Below are positions 31,757 through 42,836 of a stretch of DNA of 64,000 nucleotides, piece after piece. The position numbers were made by a program, and so were the translations under genes. The stretch comes from Calendula officinalis (Eukaryota; Streptophyta; Magnoliopsida; Asterales; Asteraceae): positions 72,226,909-72,290,908 of the forward strand of contig OY970820.1 of NCBI GenBank assembly GCA_963853835.1, read 5' to 3'. Under the pieces are notes generated by a model. That model saw nothing but the letters and a program-made list of their open reading frames with translations, made no database searches and was not told the DNA's origin. Positions within the stretch are counted from its first letter, which is position 1. Every line of letters starts with the position of its first letter.

Positions 31757-33129
31757 TTAATCAAGTTTCTTTTCTTCTTCTTCTTTCTTCCTTTTCTCTT
31801 CTAATAATTTAGCTCTTCTTCTATCACCTTCTATTGTCTGTTGGTTTTGTTGTTTCCTCTGTTCAATTATGAATTTGTTGTTTCTTTTCACAAAATAGTT
31901 GTACTTTTCTTGAAACATTGCAAGATCATGAGGTTTCATAAATGAACATGTGGTGATTTGAAGCATAGTTTCTTCTGAGTGAGGATATTCTCTTTCATAC
32001 AGATATAATTCACACTTTTTACTTGTTCTTTCAAAGAAGTACATGTTCACAGTAGGAAGTACATTCCAAGCATAAATATTTTCTGTACTTGTGAACCTCT
32101 CAGGATAAGATCCAGCTCCTGAGTTTCTCCATGACTTCTTTGTCATTCTTGGTTTACCAATAATTAGAACTTTAATTATGTCACTTCTGGTACAAGACAT
32201 AACCCCCATTGGTTTCCAAGCACTAAACTTCTGAGTTGTTTTGTCTTCTCTTATGACTTCTATTACATCATTAACAACTCTCCAATTGATAATTGGATTA
32301 TCTTGTAGAGGAGCTATTAGAAGATCAAGTATTTGTATGTCTTGTTTGATTTTCTTCCTTGATTCTTGTTCTGCTTCTATTGCTTTCCTCTTTTTATTGA
32401 CAGAAGGTTTTGATGATTCACCAGTCATTGGTTTTCTGGTAATTACTAGTTGGGGATCAATATCAACTAACACTTTGTCTTTCACTTCTTCTTCAACCTG
32501 TTTGTCCTCTGGATCTGCAAATTCTTTCTTTTTCTCAGTGCAATATCTTTCAATAATGTTGATTAACTTCATTCTTCCAAAAGACTTTGCATTGTGACCT
32601 CTTGATTTTAAGTAAGAGATCATATCTTCTTTCTTCTCTGCAAACTGTTCAGGCATGTCTTCTTTCATGCGTTTGCATTCTTTCACTTGTGCTTCAAGGA
32701 GATCTATACTTTCTTGTTCAATTTGTTTTATTTTATTTAGTTCCTCCTGTTGATCTCCTTCTAAGAACTCTCCAATCTTTTGAATTGCTGCATTTTTCAA
32801 TTTTTCTTCTTCAGCTATTCTTTTATCTTCAAGAGCTTGAGTCTTAGCAACCTTTCTGAGATAGTAACAGGCTTTCCATCAATGTCAGACTTTATTTTGA
32901 TAATGCCCTGTTCTTCTATCTTTTCTGCCTTCTCCCAAAATTGAACAATGTGTTGAACACAAAGTTTAGGTTGTACAGTCAAGGCAAAGCTTATAGAAGA
33001 GTTTTTCAAGAACATAACTATTGGTCTAAAACTTCTTGTTCCATCTGGATTTATGAGAAATGCTAACATATTGTGAAATTCTGAGTACATGAGATCGGTT
33101 TTAACAGCCAAGGGTTTCTTCATTGCCAT
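31757..33129 (-). pseudogene. ORF3 of minus-strand SIRE-like element, one frame break
   Basis: Two adjacent ORFs (33129-32815 and 32800-31757) look like one gene with a break near 32.81 kb. The first (MAMKKPLAVKTDLMYSEFHN start) has FLKNSSISFALTVQP...FWEKAEKI, which resembles YLKHCPITQALILSP...FWYSAK in ORF3 of the plus-strand element. The second has a charged coiled-coil-like start, a bipartite basic cluster (KKRKAIEAEQESRKKIKQ), a central folded-looking region with many aromatics and a Lys/Glu-rich tail. ORFs downstream of RNase H are known in the SIRE lineage and sometimes called env-like; I see no signal peptide or membrane span, and the basic cluster fits a nuclear protein better. Function unknown. 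A TATA box precedes it. Confidence 0.6.
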
Positions 33130-33289
33130 TGTTAGAATTTTGAGTTTGAAGTTTCACAGAAAATGGTTAATTTTGGAAGTGGATTGATCTGTTACTGGTT
33201 CAAGATTTTGATCGGATTTGCAGAGATTAGGGTTTATCGTAGGGTTTATCGGATCGAGGATTGGATAATGCTAAACTAATTTCATTCAG

Positions 33290-33298
33290 CTATTTATA
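33290..33298 (-). promoter_or_regulatory. TATA box upstream of ORF3 (minus element)
   Basis: TATAAATAG on the minus strand, about 160 bp before the ORF3 ATG, after a ~300-bp non-coding spacer following RNase H. A similar TATA box precedes ORF3 of the plus-strand element. An internal promoter is inferred. Confidence 0.5.
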
Positions 33299-33607
33299 TT
33301 TTTCGAATTAACCTGCAAAAGGACCGAAATACGCTTCGAATCATAACCCAACGGCTATTTTCATGGGGGTTAGAATGGTAAAGTATCGTATTTTACAGAT
33401 AACGGTCGATCAGTAGTAACTAAGTATCAGTAATAGAAACGTCAGTGGTAACTGTTGTTTTATACTTAACCTAATTATAAGAAAGACCCTATCAGTACTA
33501 AATTACAAGTGCAACTCATAGTCAGTAATAATGAATAACCAGTAGTAAAACATAATTTTAAATCTAGATGTTGTACACAAACTTTACATATGATTTTAAT
33601 AGTGAAA
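33299..33607 (-). other. Spacer between RNase H and ORF3
   Basis: Non-coding; it carries six TCAGTA/CAGTAGTA-type words between 33405 and 33555. Confidence 0.55.
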
Positions 33608-34177
33608 TTAATGTATTAAAATCATTCCAATACTGCTAACCAAAAAACTGAATCTTCCTACATCAAATGCTTTTGTAAAGAGATCTGCTAATTGATTGTC
33701 AGTATGAATATTCTCTACTTTAATTAATTTCTTTTCATTACAATCCCTTATAAAATGAAATCTTATTTCAATATGTTTGGTTTTTGAGTGTTTTACTGGA
33801 TTATTCACAATACTAATAGCACTTTGATTATCAATAAAAATGGGGGTTTTAAGAATAGAGATACCAAAGTCTAGGAGTTGATTTTGAATCCACAGAACTT
33901 GAGCACAGCAAGCAGATGCATCTACATACTCTGCTTCAGCAGTTGATGTTGAGACATTGGTTTGCTTTTTGCATTGCCATGACACCAGTCTAGATCCACA
34001 GAATTGACATCCACCAGTAGTTGATTTTCTATCTTGACATTCACCTCCATAGTCATGTGGATACCAAAGACCAAGAGAAGGTTTTCCCTTCAAGTATCTG
34101 ATGATTCTTTTGACAGCCTGCAAGTGTAGCTCCTTAGGTTTTGCTTGATACCTGGCACATACACAGACACTATACAT
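33608..34177 (-). pseudogene. Copia RNase H, minus-strand SIRE-like element
   Basis: It degrades RNA in RNA-DNA hybrids during reverse transcription. VKRIIRYLKGKPSLGLWYP, DRKSTTGGCQFCGSRLVSWQ, KKQTNVSTSTAEAEYVDASA and the C-terminal LADLFTKAF are all present, in the SIRE/Copia order. The domain is open, but a TGA just upstream separates it from reverse transcriptase (the usual Arg codon after the LYLTAS-like motif). So it belongs to a broken polyprotein. Confidence 0.85.
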
Positions 34178-34186
34178 AATGTCAGG

Positions 34187-35101
34187 TCATGATGTAGTTA
34201 AATACATTAAAGAGCCTATCATTGATCTATATAGATGTTCATCTACATCCTCCCCCTCAACATCAGGATGTAGGTGTTTGTGTGTTTCCATTGGTGTGCT
34301 TGCACTTTTGCAGTCTTTCATTGCAAACTTTTCTAAGACATCTCTGACATACTTTGATTGATTAATCAAAATACCATCTGATCTTTGATTGATTTGGAGT
34401 CCAAGAAAGAAGTTCATTGGACCCATTGAGCTCATCTTGAATTTGATCTGCATTAATTCTTCAAATTCTTTGCACAGTTGATCATTTGTTGAACCAAAAA
34501 TCATATCATCTACATATATTTGGACCAGTAGTATATCATCTTTGACTTTTCTTGTGAACAGAGTTTTATCAATTGCGCCTCTTTTGAAGTTGTTCTCCAA
34601 TAAATATGATGATAATGTGTCATACCAAGCTCTTGGTGCCTGATGAAGGTCATACAGAGCTTTGTCTAATTTGTACACATAGTCATCATGTTCAGGATCT
34701 TCAAATCCTGGAGGTTGACATACATAGACTTCTTCTTCAATTTTCCCATAAAGGAATGCACTTTTCACATCCATTTGATAGACTTTAATTTTCTTGAATG
34801 AAGCATATGCCGGAAAGATCCTTATTGCTTCAATTCTTGCAACAGGTGCATATACTTCATCATAGTCTATTCCTTCTTCTTGAGTGTATCCTTGGGCTAC
34901 AAGTCTGGCTTTGTTTTTGATCACTATACCTCTTTCATCTTTCTTGTTTCTAAAGATCCATCTTTTTCCAATGGCTCTTTTTCCTTTTGGTAGAGGTACA
35001 AGTGTCCATACAGCTTGTAATTTGAATTGGAGAAGTTATTCTTGCATTGCTATAATCCAATTTGAGTCTTTCATTGGTTGTTGAATATTTTTAGGTTCCT
35101 C
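34187..35101 (-). pseudogene. Copia reverse transcriptase, minus-strand SIRE-like element
   Basis: The RVT_2 domain reads from IKNKARLVAQGYTQEEGIDY through YQMDVKSAFLYGKIEEEVYV, LDKALYDLHQAPRAWYDTLS and the catalytic YVDDMIFGS to FFLGLQINQ. The 5' part (34925-35101) is interrupted by stops (one in the MQEELxxF motif). Homologues usually have YGLKQAPR where this copy has YDLHQAPR. A nonsense codon precedes RNase H. It is inactive as a polyprotein although the catalytic block is intact. Confidence 0.85.
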
Positions 35102-36967
35102 CTATGATAGAAAACATTCATAAATACATTCATTAGAGATTAGACTTATATTACAAATGTTTGTATTTAAAGATGAATTGAATTTGCTTCTAGTATGCAT
35201 ATTTGAGTTCACATCACTTAGAACTAAGTCTAAAGGATGGTTCTTTTCAGTGCTGGTGCTGGGAACTTTGTCAACAAGTAACTGGCTATCAAAGTTTGAT
35301 TCATTGGATTCAGGGATTTGAGCATCTGTCCATGTTTCTTCTTGATTTTCTGGATTTTGTTGAGATTCTTCATTACTGCTGGAATCAGTAGTAACATGAT
35401 TTTTATTTAGTTCACATGGTCCATTGTTAGAACTGACATCATTGTTGTTTGGTCCATCATCATTTGTTTGAGTTTCTGAGTTACTACTGGGGTCAGTAGT
35501 GTCATGTGAGTCTGAGTTGTTACTGGTATCAAGATTACTAGGGTTATCTGAGTTACTACTGTTCTCAGTATTAACTGTGGGATCAGTATTAACTAGAATA
35601 TATTTCATTGTGTCTTGACTACCATTGAATGATGATGATCCTCCTTGTTGACTTTGATTGTTTGAGTCTCCTACATTGCAATCATAATTAACATCAAAGG
35701 ATATGGTTAGATTATCAATGTTGAATAACCAATCTGGACCATTTCCTTGTTCATTCATTAGGTTTTCATTAAAGGATACATTCACACTTTCTTCAATGAT
35801 CCTTAGCCTTTTGTTGAATACTCTGTATGATTTGCTTTGAGTTGAGTATCCTACAAAGATTCCATCATCTGATTTGCAGTCAAACTTACCAATTTTTTCT
35901 CTTGTAATTAAAAGTGTACAAGGACAACCAAATGATTTTAGAAAATTTATTGAAGGTTTTCTTTTATTGAAAAGTTCATAAGGTGTTTTAAAATGAGGCT
36001 TAACTATTAATACTCTGTTTTGTACGTAACAAGCAATATTAACAACTTCAGCCCAAAATTGGTAATTTTGAGTCTGCAAGCATGGATCTGGCTGCTTCAA
36101 TGATTGTTCTATTTCTTCTTTCAGCTACACCATTTTGTTGTGGAGTTCTTGGTGAGCTGTACTGCCTGTCAATACCCTTAAGATCACAAAAAGTAATTAA
36201 GTTAGCATTTTTAAACTCTGTGCCATTATCACATCTAATGGCATTTACTTTGAGATCTCTTGTATATATTTTCCAGTTTGACTATCAGATTCTTTATTAT
36301 CTCACTTGTTTCATCTTTGGTCCTAAGAAAGAAAACCTAAGTATACCTTGAAAAATCATCAGTAATAACAAGACAGTATTGTTTCTTTCCAATCCTCATT
36401 ACATTTGTAGGTCCAAATAGGTCCATATGTAAGAGCTGCAAAGGGTTAGAAATAGAATTAATTGCTTTGGTCTTATGAGAAGTTTTGTGTTGCTTACCTT
36501 TCAGGCATGCAACACTGTGATGATCACACATAAATTCTTTTTGAGGTAATCCAACTACCAAATTCTTTTTGACTAAGTTATTCATATTTTTGAAATTTGT
36601 GTGACACATCCTTCTATGCCAGAGTTCTGATTCATTTGTGTTTGCCTTAGATATAAAACAGTTGATCTCATTTGAAGAAATGAGTTCTCCCCCTATATCC
36701 AGGCAATACACATTGTTTTCCTTGGAGTTCTTAAAACCACAAATTTTTCATCTAACATAAAGTCAGGAGAAAGAATGATGCACTCTATATCTGTAAAAAG
36801 AATTTTGTTCTTTTTATCACATACTTGTGATACACTAACCAGATTATACTTAAGCTCAGCAACATAGAATACATCATCAAAAGTAATCTTACCATTTGAT
36901 ACTGTACCTTTACCTGTAATCCTACCACCTCTTGGATTTTCACCAAAAGCAACATATCCACCTTCAA
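35102..36967 (-). pseudogene. Copia protease remnant and integrase, minus-strand SIRE-like element
   Basis: From high to low coordinates: a remnant with GYVAFGENPRGGRITGKGTV and VSVSQVCDK after the protease site (about 36967-36785), the zinc-binding LWHRRMCHTNFKNMNNLVKK (36711 onward), the core LLHMDLFGPT and VITDDFSRYT. A stop and frameshifts follow near 36340-36100. Then MLQTQ-like and LFNKRKPSINFLKSFGCPC lead to the acidic Asn/Ser/Asp-rich linker (about 35750-35110) that precedes reverse transcriptase. The linker DNA carries repeated TTACTACTG/TCAGTAGT words. At least three lesions inactivate it. Confidence 0.8.
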
Positions 36968-37069
36968 AAGACTTGAAATATCTAAGAATTGAATCTCAAG
37001 AATTATTTGATTCTGCAGTCTAATCTAGCTACTGCATGGACAAACATCAAGAAAAATATTTTTTTGGTG

Positions 37070-37310
37070 CGGTTATCTATTTTTTGGAGCGGTTATCTAA
37101 TAGGGTTTAGGCTAAAGCTGTAAAACCTAGCTGCAATTTTTACGGCTTTAAATTCAATATCAACTACAAACTAACTAATATTTATACCATGCATTAAGTT
37201 TGCTATCAACCCCCATTTGATAAGAGTAAAATTAAAATATTATTATTTATTTTAAGTGCGGCTCTTCGTTTATTTAGAGCGGTTACGCGCCAATTTATTA
37301 CAGGACTTTT
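37070..37310 (+). repeat. Left subterminal repeats of CACTA element
   Basis: GGTGCGGTTATC, GGAGCGGTTATC, AAGTGCGGCTC and AGAGCGGTTACGC recur. Such repeats bind the element's TNPA-like protein in well-studied CACTA families. Confidence 0.6.
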
Positions 37311-37405
37311 CATTTAAATTAGTTATTATATAAAGTGATTAACATGAGTTATAATCAATTACTATATCTCCCACCGTGATAAGAAATCACTTACTTTTGA
37401 TCACG

Positions 37406-37916
37406 ATGAGTTCATCAAATCCAGAAATGCATGCCGTTATTGTGTCCAGTGACGATGAGATTGTCGATTTTCAAAGTGATGATCCACTATTAGTGAGTCA
37501 TTACTTCACAATTTTGTTATATAACCAACACAATTGTATGTAGAAATTTCCATCTTTTCTTGTATATTATTGATAACAAAATATTATATAACAAAATTGC
37601 ATGTTGATGAAGTTTTGTTAATTAATCTTTTCAGACGGTACCGGCAAAGTTCGTGAAGGATCACGATCTTTACCGTTATAAAAAATGTTGCTTGGATAAT
37701 GGAGATCGATTTTATAAACTCTTCAACATGACGAACCTTGGTGATCGAGACAGGGCCAAAAAAGAAAAACCTTTAGAACCTATGACCATTCATGGGGATT
37801 TTGTGGATTTCAAGCAGAGTTTGGGAATAAGAAACAACCAATGGGTTTGTTTCACGATTGATCTGGAGAAGAAGAACGATCATCTAGGGTTGTGGTTCAA
37901 TATTCGTCTGTTTTAA
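37406..37916 (+). CDS. Two-exon small protein of unknown function inside CACTA element
   Basis: Exon 1 37406-37492 (ATG after AATCACTTACTTTTGATCACG), donor GTGAGT; exon 2 37635-37916, acceptor TTTTCAG. The frame stays open across the junction for 122 residues. The N terminus is acidic and serine-rich (VIVSSDDEIVDFQSDD). The rest is compact and mixed: FVKDHDLYRYKKCC, a basic RDRAKKEKP patch, then a Trp/Phe-rich C terminus ending LGLWFNIRLF. No family recognised. It sits between two clusters of CACTA repeats, so it may be CACTA cargo or a captured host exon pair. Confidence 0.55.
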
Positions 37917-38018
37917 ATGTTGGTTTTCATTGTTTATAATTGTCGTGTTTTGAATTTCTTGTCTGTAATCGTCGACCAAGTAACTGGAATGAATTAATTG
38001 TTTCTTTTTAATTTGTTT

Positions 38019-38125
38019 ATTGTCTTGAAAATATGCATGGCCTATTTCAACAAATAATATTTTCATGCCATTATTGTCTTGAAAATATGCATGGCCTGTT
38101 TCAACAAATAATATTCATACCATTT
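38019..38125. repeat. Tandem duplication of about 55 bp
   Basis: TTATTGTCTTGAAAATATGC followed by ATGGCCTRTTTCAACAAATA occurs twice in succession, starting near 38019 and 38073. Confidence 0.8.
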
Positions 38126-38149
38126 ATTTCATTTATTATTTGGAAATAT

Positions 38150-38340
38150 TCTTGTTTTTTGGAGCGGTTCAACCGCCCTTTCTATTATTATTTGGAGCGG
38201 TGCAACCTCATCTTTTAAACAATAACAACGGTTATTTTTATTTGTTACGGTGGTTCGTTGTTTTTTAGAGCGGTGGAACCGCCACTTTAAATTAATTTTT
38301 ATGTTTTTTAATAGATTAATAACCAACGGTTACTTTTTGA
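38150..38340 (+). repeat. Second left cluster of CACTA repeats
   Basis: TTTTTTGGAGCGGTTCAACC, TTTGGAGCGGTGCAACC, TTAGAGCGGTGGAACC and related CGGTT words lie within 190 bp. Confidence 0.6.
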
Positions 38341-38533
38341 AATAGTCATATTTCTTCTTCATCGAGACCCTGTGTTCGTTCTGCTACTCATTTAAGGTAA
38401 TTTCGTTTATTATTTAGTTGTCTTTTACAATATATCTCACTTTAAGCTTGGAAATAGGCTCAAAAATGTTATTATGCCAAAATAGTTGCCAAAATAGACA
38501 CATTACATTCGATAACTAGAGAATACATTGGAT

Positions 38534-38900
38534 TTATAAAAACATTGCATATGCTATGAAAACTAGGCAAATCCCTATCAGATACAGCTTCATTTTTCTT
38601 ATCTTTAGGTCAAGTTCCATCAGTTCCATTTCAAGATTGTTCTTTGATTCTAGTAATCCTGGAATGATTTGTGTAGATCTTTCACACATTGCCGGATCAC
38701 GCCACCCAAAAAAGTTACATTTAGAACATCCCTAAAAAGAAAACCAATCATTTGAACTGTAAATTAATGTTTAATATTAAACTAGATCTGTGACGGATCG
38801 AACTTACCATTGTTGAACATGAGTAAAACCTTCTGCCAGGGTTTTTGGTTGTCCATGAAGTAGGCATCACAGCTTCTTTCCCACACCAACAGAAAACCAT
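38534..38900 (-). CDS. GRF-type zinc-finger protein, two exons, C-terminal membrane segment
   Basis: Exon 1 38900-38808, exon 2 38731-38534; donor GTAAG, acceptor TTTTTAG, phase 0; 96 residues. It has the zf-GRF signature: CWCGKEAVMPTSWTTKNPGR, RFYSC, then GCSKCNFFGWRD in exon 2, with the spaced cysteines and the GRF-like GRRF. A Glu/Lys helix (SKNNLEMELMELDLKIRKMK) follows and the protein ends in a hydrophobic segment (LYLIGICLVFIAYAMFL), a probable tail anchor. Small GRF-plus-helix-plus-tail proteins are common in plants; GRF domains elsewhere bind single-stranded nucleic acid. It lies on the strand opposite to the transposase, inside the CACTA element. No lesion was seen. Confidence 0.8.
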
Positions 38901-39060
38901 TTAATGTAATTAAACCTTTGTTCGATTAGGGCTTTATAAAATGACACATGAAAGAGTTAATTACTTAGATGCCCTCAAACCAATTTTATTTGTTTACTTT
39001 AATATTTAATTTTATATATTTTAATGTAATTGGCGATTTTAGTTTTATCTATCTTTTAGA

Positions 39061-40828
39061 ATGGATCGTGATTATTGGATGTACAAAGTTTCACGTGGTT
39101 CTCCTGAATTTGGTAAGGGTGTTGGATATTTTCTTAAGATTGCCGATTCTAATCGTTATAAGAACGCAAATCGTAAGACTTTGTGTCCTTGCAACGTTTG
39201 TAAAAACTTTAAAAGTTTTACCGATACCACGGATATTGAGATCCATTTGTTTCGGCATGGTTTTTTGCATAGTTACACTTGTTGGTCAAGGCATGGAGAA
39301 TCAATACTTGATTGGAACACATCTTCGAGCAATTTAAATAGTAGTGATCAATATACAAAAACATTGAACAATGATTCAAACAACAATGATGATGTTGATG
39401 ATCAATACAATTCAAACGACCGTTTCGATGAAAGTATTAATGATCACTTGGATACTAATATGGGTGGTGTTGATGAACAAGATGAATTACATCGCCTATT
39501 TGATGAAGCACAAACACCGTTATATAAAGGATCTAAATTAATGAAACTCGATGATGTGTTAAAGTTAATTAAGTTAAAGATGAAAAACGGATGGAGTGAT
39601 AAAAATTTTATAAGTCTATTAGAGGTTTTACGCGAGTTGCTTCCGGAAGATAATGAATTACCAATTTCGACATATCAAGCAAAGAAATTAATGTGTCCAA
39701 TGGGTTTGGAAGTAGAAAGAATACATGCATGTCCCAATAATTGTATGTTGTTTCGGAATGAGTTCGCAAATTTCCATAACTGTCCTCATTGCAGTGCACC
39801 GACGTATAAACGGGAAAATGATTCGGATGGAGTTGACGATGATGTGACAAAAAATGGACCACCGGCTAAAATATTGTGGTATCTCCCTATTATACCAAGA
39901 CTAAAAAGGTTATTTTCAAATGAGAAAGAAGCAAAGTTACTTCGTTCAATGGAGAAACATTGATAGAAAGTATTTTGAGTTTGGAAACGAGATTAGAAAC
40001 ATACCGTTTGGGCTTAGTTTGGATGGGATAAATCCTTTCGGGAACATGAGTAGTCGTCATAGTACGTGGCCGGTTCTTTTATGCATTTACAATCTCCCAC
40101 CGTGGTTATGCATGAAACGGAAATACATTATGATGTCATTGTTGATTCAGGGTCCGAAACAACCAGGTAATGATATTGATGTTTATTTGTCACCTTTAAT
40201 TGATGACTTAAAAACTCTTTGGAGTTCGGGTGTAGACGTATATGATGCTTACAAAAGAGAAGACTTTAAATTGCGGGCCATGGTTTTTTGTACTATAAAT
40301 GACTTTCCAGCATACGGTAACTTGTCAGGATACAAAACGAAGGGTAAGAAAGCTTGTCCTGTTTGTGAAGAAGGGACAAGCTCGGTGTGGTTAAGAAATT
40401 GCAAAAAAACTGTATACATGGGGCATCGAAGATTCCTTCCTAAGGGCCACCGTTTCAGGAAGATGACGATTGAGTTTGACGGAACAGTAGAGGTCAGAAC
40501 AGTGAGGACATGACTTGATGCATTTTCTCGAGTTGAAAATATTAATGTTGCGTTGGGTAAGAGATTTCGTATTGATAATGATGCCATATGAAAAAAAAAA
40601 TCAATCTTTTTTCAATTGCCTTACCGGAGACATTTAGATGTTAGACATTGCCTAGATGTTATGCACATTGAAAAAAAACGTATGCGAGAGCTTGATACAC
40701 TTATTATTGGATATTAAGTATAAAACTAAAGATGGAGTGAAGGTTCGTAATGACATGGTCAAGATGGGAATACATAAAGATCTTGCTCCCGAACAACGTG
40801 ACAATCGTACTTATCTGCCACCTGCATG
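39061..40828 (+). pseudogene. CACTA TNP2 transposase, 5' part
   Basis: Starts MDRDYWMYKVSRGSPEFGKG with CPCNVCKN and the His/Cys pattern of the transposase-associated domain (residues ~1-80), then an Asp/Asn-rich linker, then TNP2 core: LMCPMGLEVERIHACPNNCM, FHNCPHC, KILWYLPIIPRLKRLF. A stop and frame change near 39960 remove about 15 residues of the WH...DGxLRHPADS region. The next frame continues with FGLSLDGINPFG, STWPVLLCIYNLPPWLCMKR, QPGNDIDVYLSPLIDDLK, FCTINDFPAYGNLSGYKTKG and CPVCEEGTSS. Further stops lie at 40511-40650 before KNVCESLI and DLAPEQRDNRTYLPPAC, where a hAT element interrupts at 40829. The gene continues at 52708. Confidence 0.88.
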
Positions 40829-41125
40829 TAGGGGTGAGCATAGCCGGGTACCCACCGGTTCCGACTGGAACCGGAACCTCTTGTACCGGTTCCTCAATTT
40901 TCGGAACCGGAACCTCCGGTGCCGGTTCCGGTTACCCTGTTTCTAAAATCGCAAAATTAAAATAAGATGTGAAGCTTAAATATTAATCATTTTTTGTCAT
41001 TTTATCGACTAATCTTGGAATAATCATAACCTCCAAACACTTAAACATATGATTGTCTATATATTTTATCGTTAGAACACTATATTTAGATTAATTAATG
41101 ACTAAAATCATTAAAAGTTACACAA

Positions 41126-41630
41126 TGTTAAGGCAAAAAGCCTTACCTCTTTGAATCTTAGGATAACAAAACAACCTAAACTAGCTTAGATTAAATAGTA
41201 GATTAAATTAGCTAAGTTAGGAGTGATACTGAGTTTGGCCAGTATTGGCCACTCAGTATCAGCACTCAGTATTGGAAAATCAATACTGAATAGAAGGACT
41301 GAGTTACAAGTCAGTATTGTAACGGACTAAGATCAAATCCCTTGATCTTAGTCATTACCTTAGTTTAGTCCTTCGGTTACTCCTTTGCCATTATGTAAGA
41401 TCTCTATAAACATTATAAATAGATATCATCTTGCAAAGGAGTACTTAACCAATTCACGTATTCACTTCCATACATTTTGTAATTGATCAGTGCTCTTGTT
41501 ATTCCGCAACAAGCCACACTTAGTGGATTTATACATTGACTATATTCTTGTGTTATCACCTTTAATATTTCATTAAGTATAATAACCTATCAATTAACAT
41601 TACAAACCAGGGTTGTTGTGACCTAACAAC
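41126..41630 (+). repeat. 5' LTR of plus-strand SIRE-like element
   Basis: TGTTAAGGCAAAAAGCC...GTTGTGACCTAACA. A 95-bp block (41222-41316) holds six ATACTGA/CAGTATTG-type words. TATAAATAGATATC near 41415 is the likely TATA box. Confidence 0.95.
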
Positions 41631-41632
41631 TG

Positions 41633-41644
41633 GTATCAGAGCTG
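41633..41644 (+). promoter_or_regulatory. Primer-binding site, tRNA-iMet
   Basis: TGGTATCAGAGC, perfect match to the plant initiator-Met primer-binding consensus, two bases after the LTR. Confidence 0.95.
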
Positions 41645-41726
41645 GCTAAATTAATTATTATTTAGTCGATCTATTACCCTGGCAGCCATTCCATATACTT
41701 ATCCCTCAAACACTCAAAAATCCAAA

Positions 41727-42836
41727 ATGTCAACAATCATTGCACCTGTTATATCTGGTAAGGGAGTGCCCATCTTTGATGGAAAAGATTTTCATCAATG
41801 GAAGCTTAAAGCTCAGTGGTATCTTGAATCTATTCATCATGAGATGCTCACTGTGCTTAATGATGGTCCTATCATTCCACAAACAGTGGAACCCGTTGCT
41901 ACTACTGATGATGCTCCTGAGAGCACAAGAACAGTTCCTAAACTGAAACACACCTGGACTGATACTGACCGTCAGTTATTCAGTCTAGACTCAAGAGCTA
42001 AGGGGGTGATTGGTAATGCTGTTACCAAAGAAATACTTAATGCAATTATGAAATTGCCAACAGCAAAGGCTATGTGGGATAGTCTATCAATCACTTTTGA
42101 AGGCACACCAAAGGTGAAGTTACAGAGAAAAAGCATAATGAGAAGGAAGTATGAAAATTTCTTCTCTAGTCCAAATGAAGACATCACTACTCTCTATAAC
42201 AGGTTCAATACTGTTGTCCATGATTTAATCAGTGTAGGCATTGTGAAGGAGGAAGGAGAGCTTGTTCAAAAGTTATTGGATAGTCTTCCTCAACAGTTAC
42301 TTGACATGACAAATTATGTCAATGCTGCAAACAACATTGAGTCATACACTCTTCAAACTCTGTATGGTTTAATGTTGAATCATGAGGAGAATAATGCTGC
42401 AAGACTGATCAACTGGAAGAAAACTGACAAGTCTTCCACTGGCATGGCTCTAGTTGTGCAACAGGCATATACTGTTACTGAGCCTGAAGAACTAGAAGTT
42501 GATCTTGCTGATGCTGAGGCAGAAGAGCTTGAAACACAAATGGCTCTTATGTCTATGAAGCTGGATCAGTTGAAAAAGAAGAGGCTTGGTGTTAGCTCTT
42601 CCAATACTGACCCAAGATCAGGTCTTTGCTATAGGTGTGGAAAGCCTGGGCACATTGCTGCTAATTGTCATACCAAGTCAACTGAAACTGATCAGAATGA
42701 CAAGATTGCATACAGAGCTAAAAGGTATAGAGACAAGTATGTCAAGCTAAAGAACTGGAGCAAGGGGAAGAATGCAGCAGGGAATGGGCACCTCATCAAG
42801 CACTTTATTCTGAGGCTTGGATGGATGAGGAGATAA
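41727..42836 (+). pseudogene. Gag, first part, plus-strand SIRE-like element
   Basis: N terminus with FDGKDFHQWKLKAQWYLES (Copia Gag Phe-Asp-Gly/Trp motif), the UBN2-like capsid domain at about residues 70-240 (KAMWDSLSITFEGTPKVKLQ, LVQKLLDSLPQQ) and the zinc knuckle CYRCGKPGHIAANC near residue 302. A 1-base shift near 42800 ends the frame at GWMRR; the continuation (MDEEISDDEEE) is in the next frame with a 16-bp overlap. The ATG follows the PBS by 83 bp, normal for a Copia leader. The product would form the particle shell and bind RNA. Confidence 0.9.

Larger units (their letters stand above)
31254..37020 (-). mobile_element. SIRE-like Ty1/Copia element, 5'-truncated, with third ORF
   Basis: Read on the minus strand it holds integrase remnants, reverse transcriptase, RNase H, a spacer, ORF3, a polypurine tract (AGGGGAGAT, about 31734-31726) and a 3' LTR. 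Gag and the 5' LTR are missing; the truncation near 37.0 kb meets the CACTA element. Pol carries several nonsense and frameshift lesions. TCAGTA-type words are dense in the LTR and spacers and present in pol. Confidence 0.85.

Noticed and set aside
35203..35391. Plus-strand ORF in the minus SIRE-like element
   Set aside because: Antisense of the Asn/Ser-rich linker of the polyprotein.
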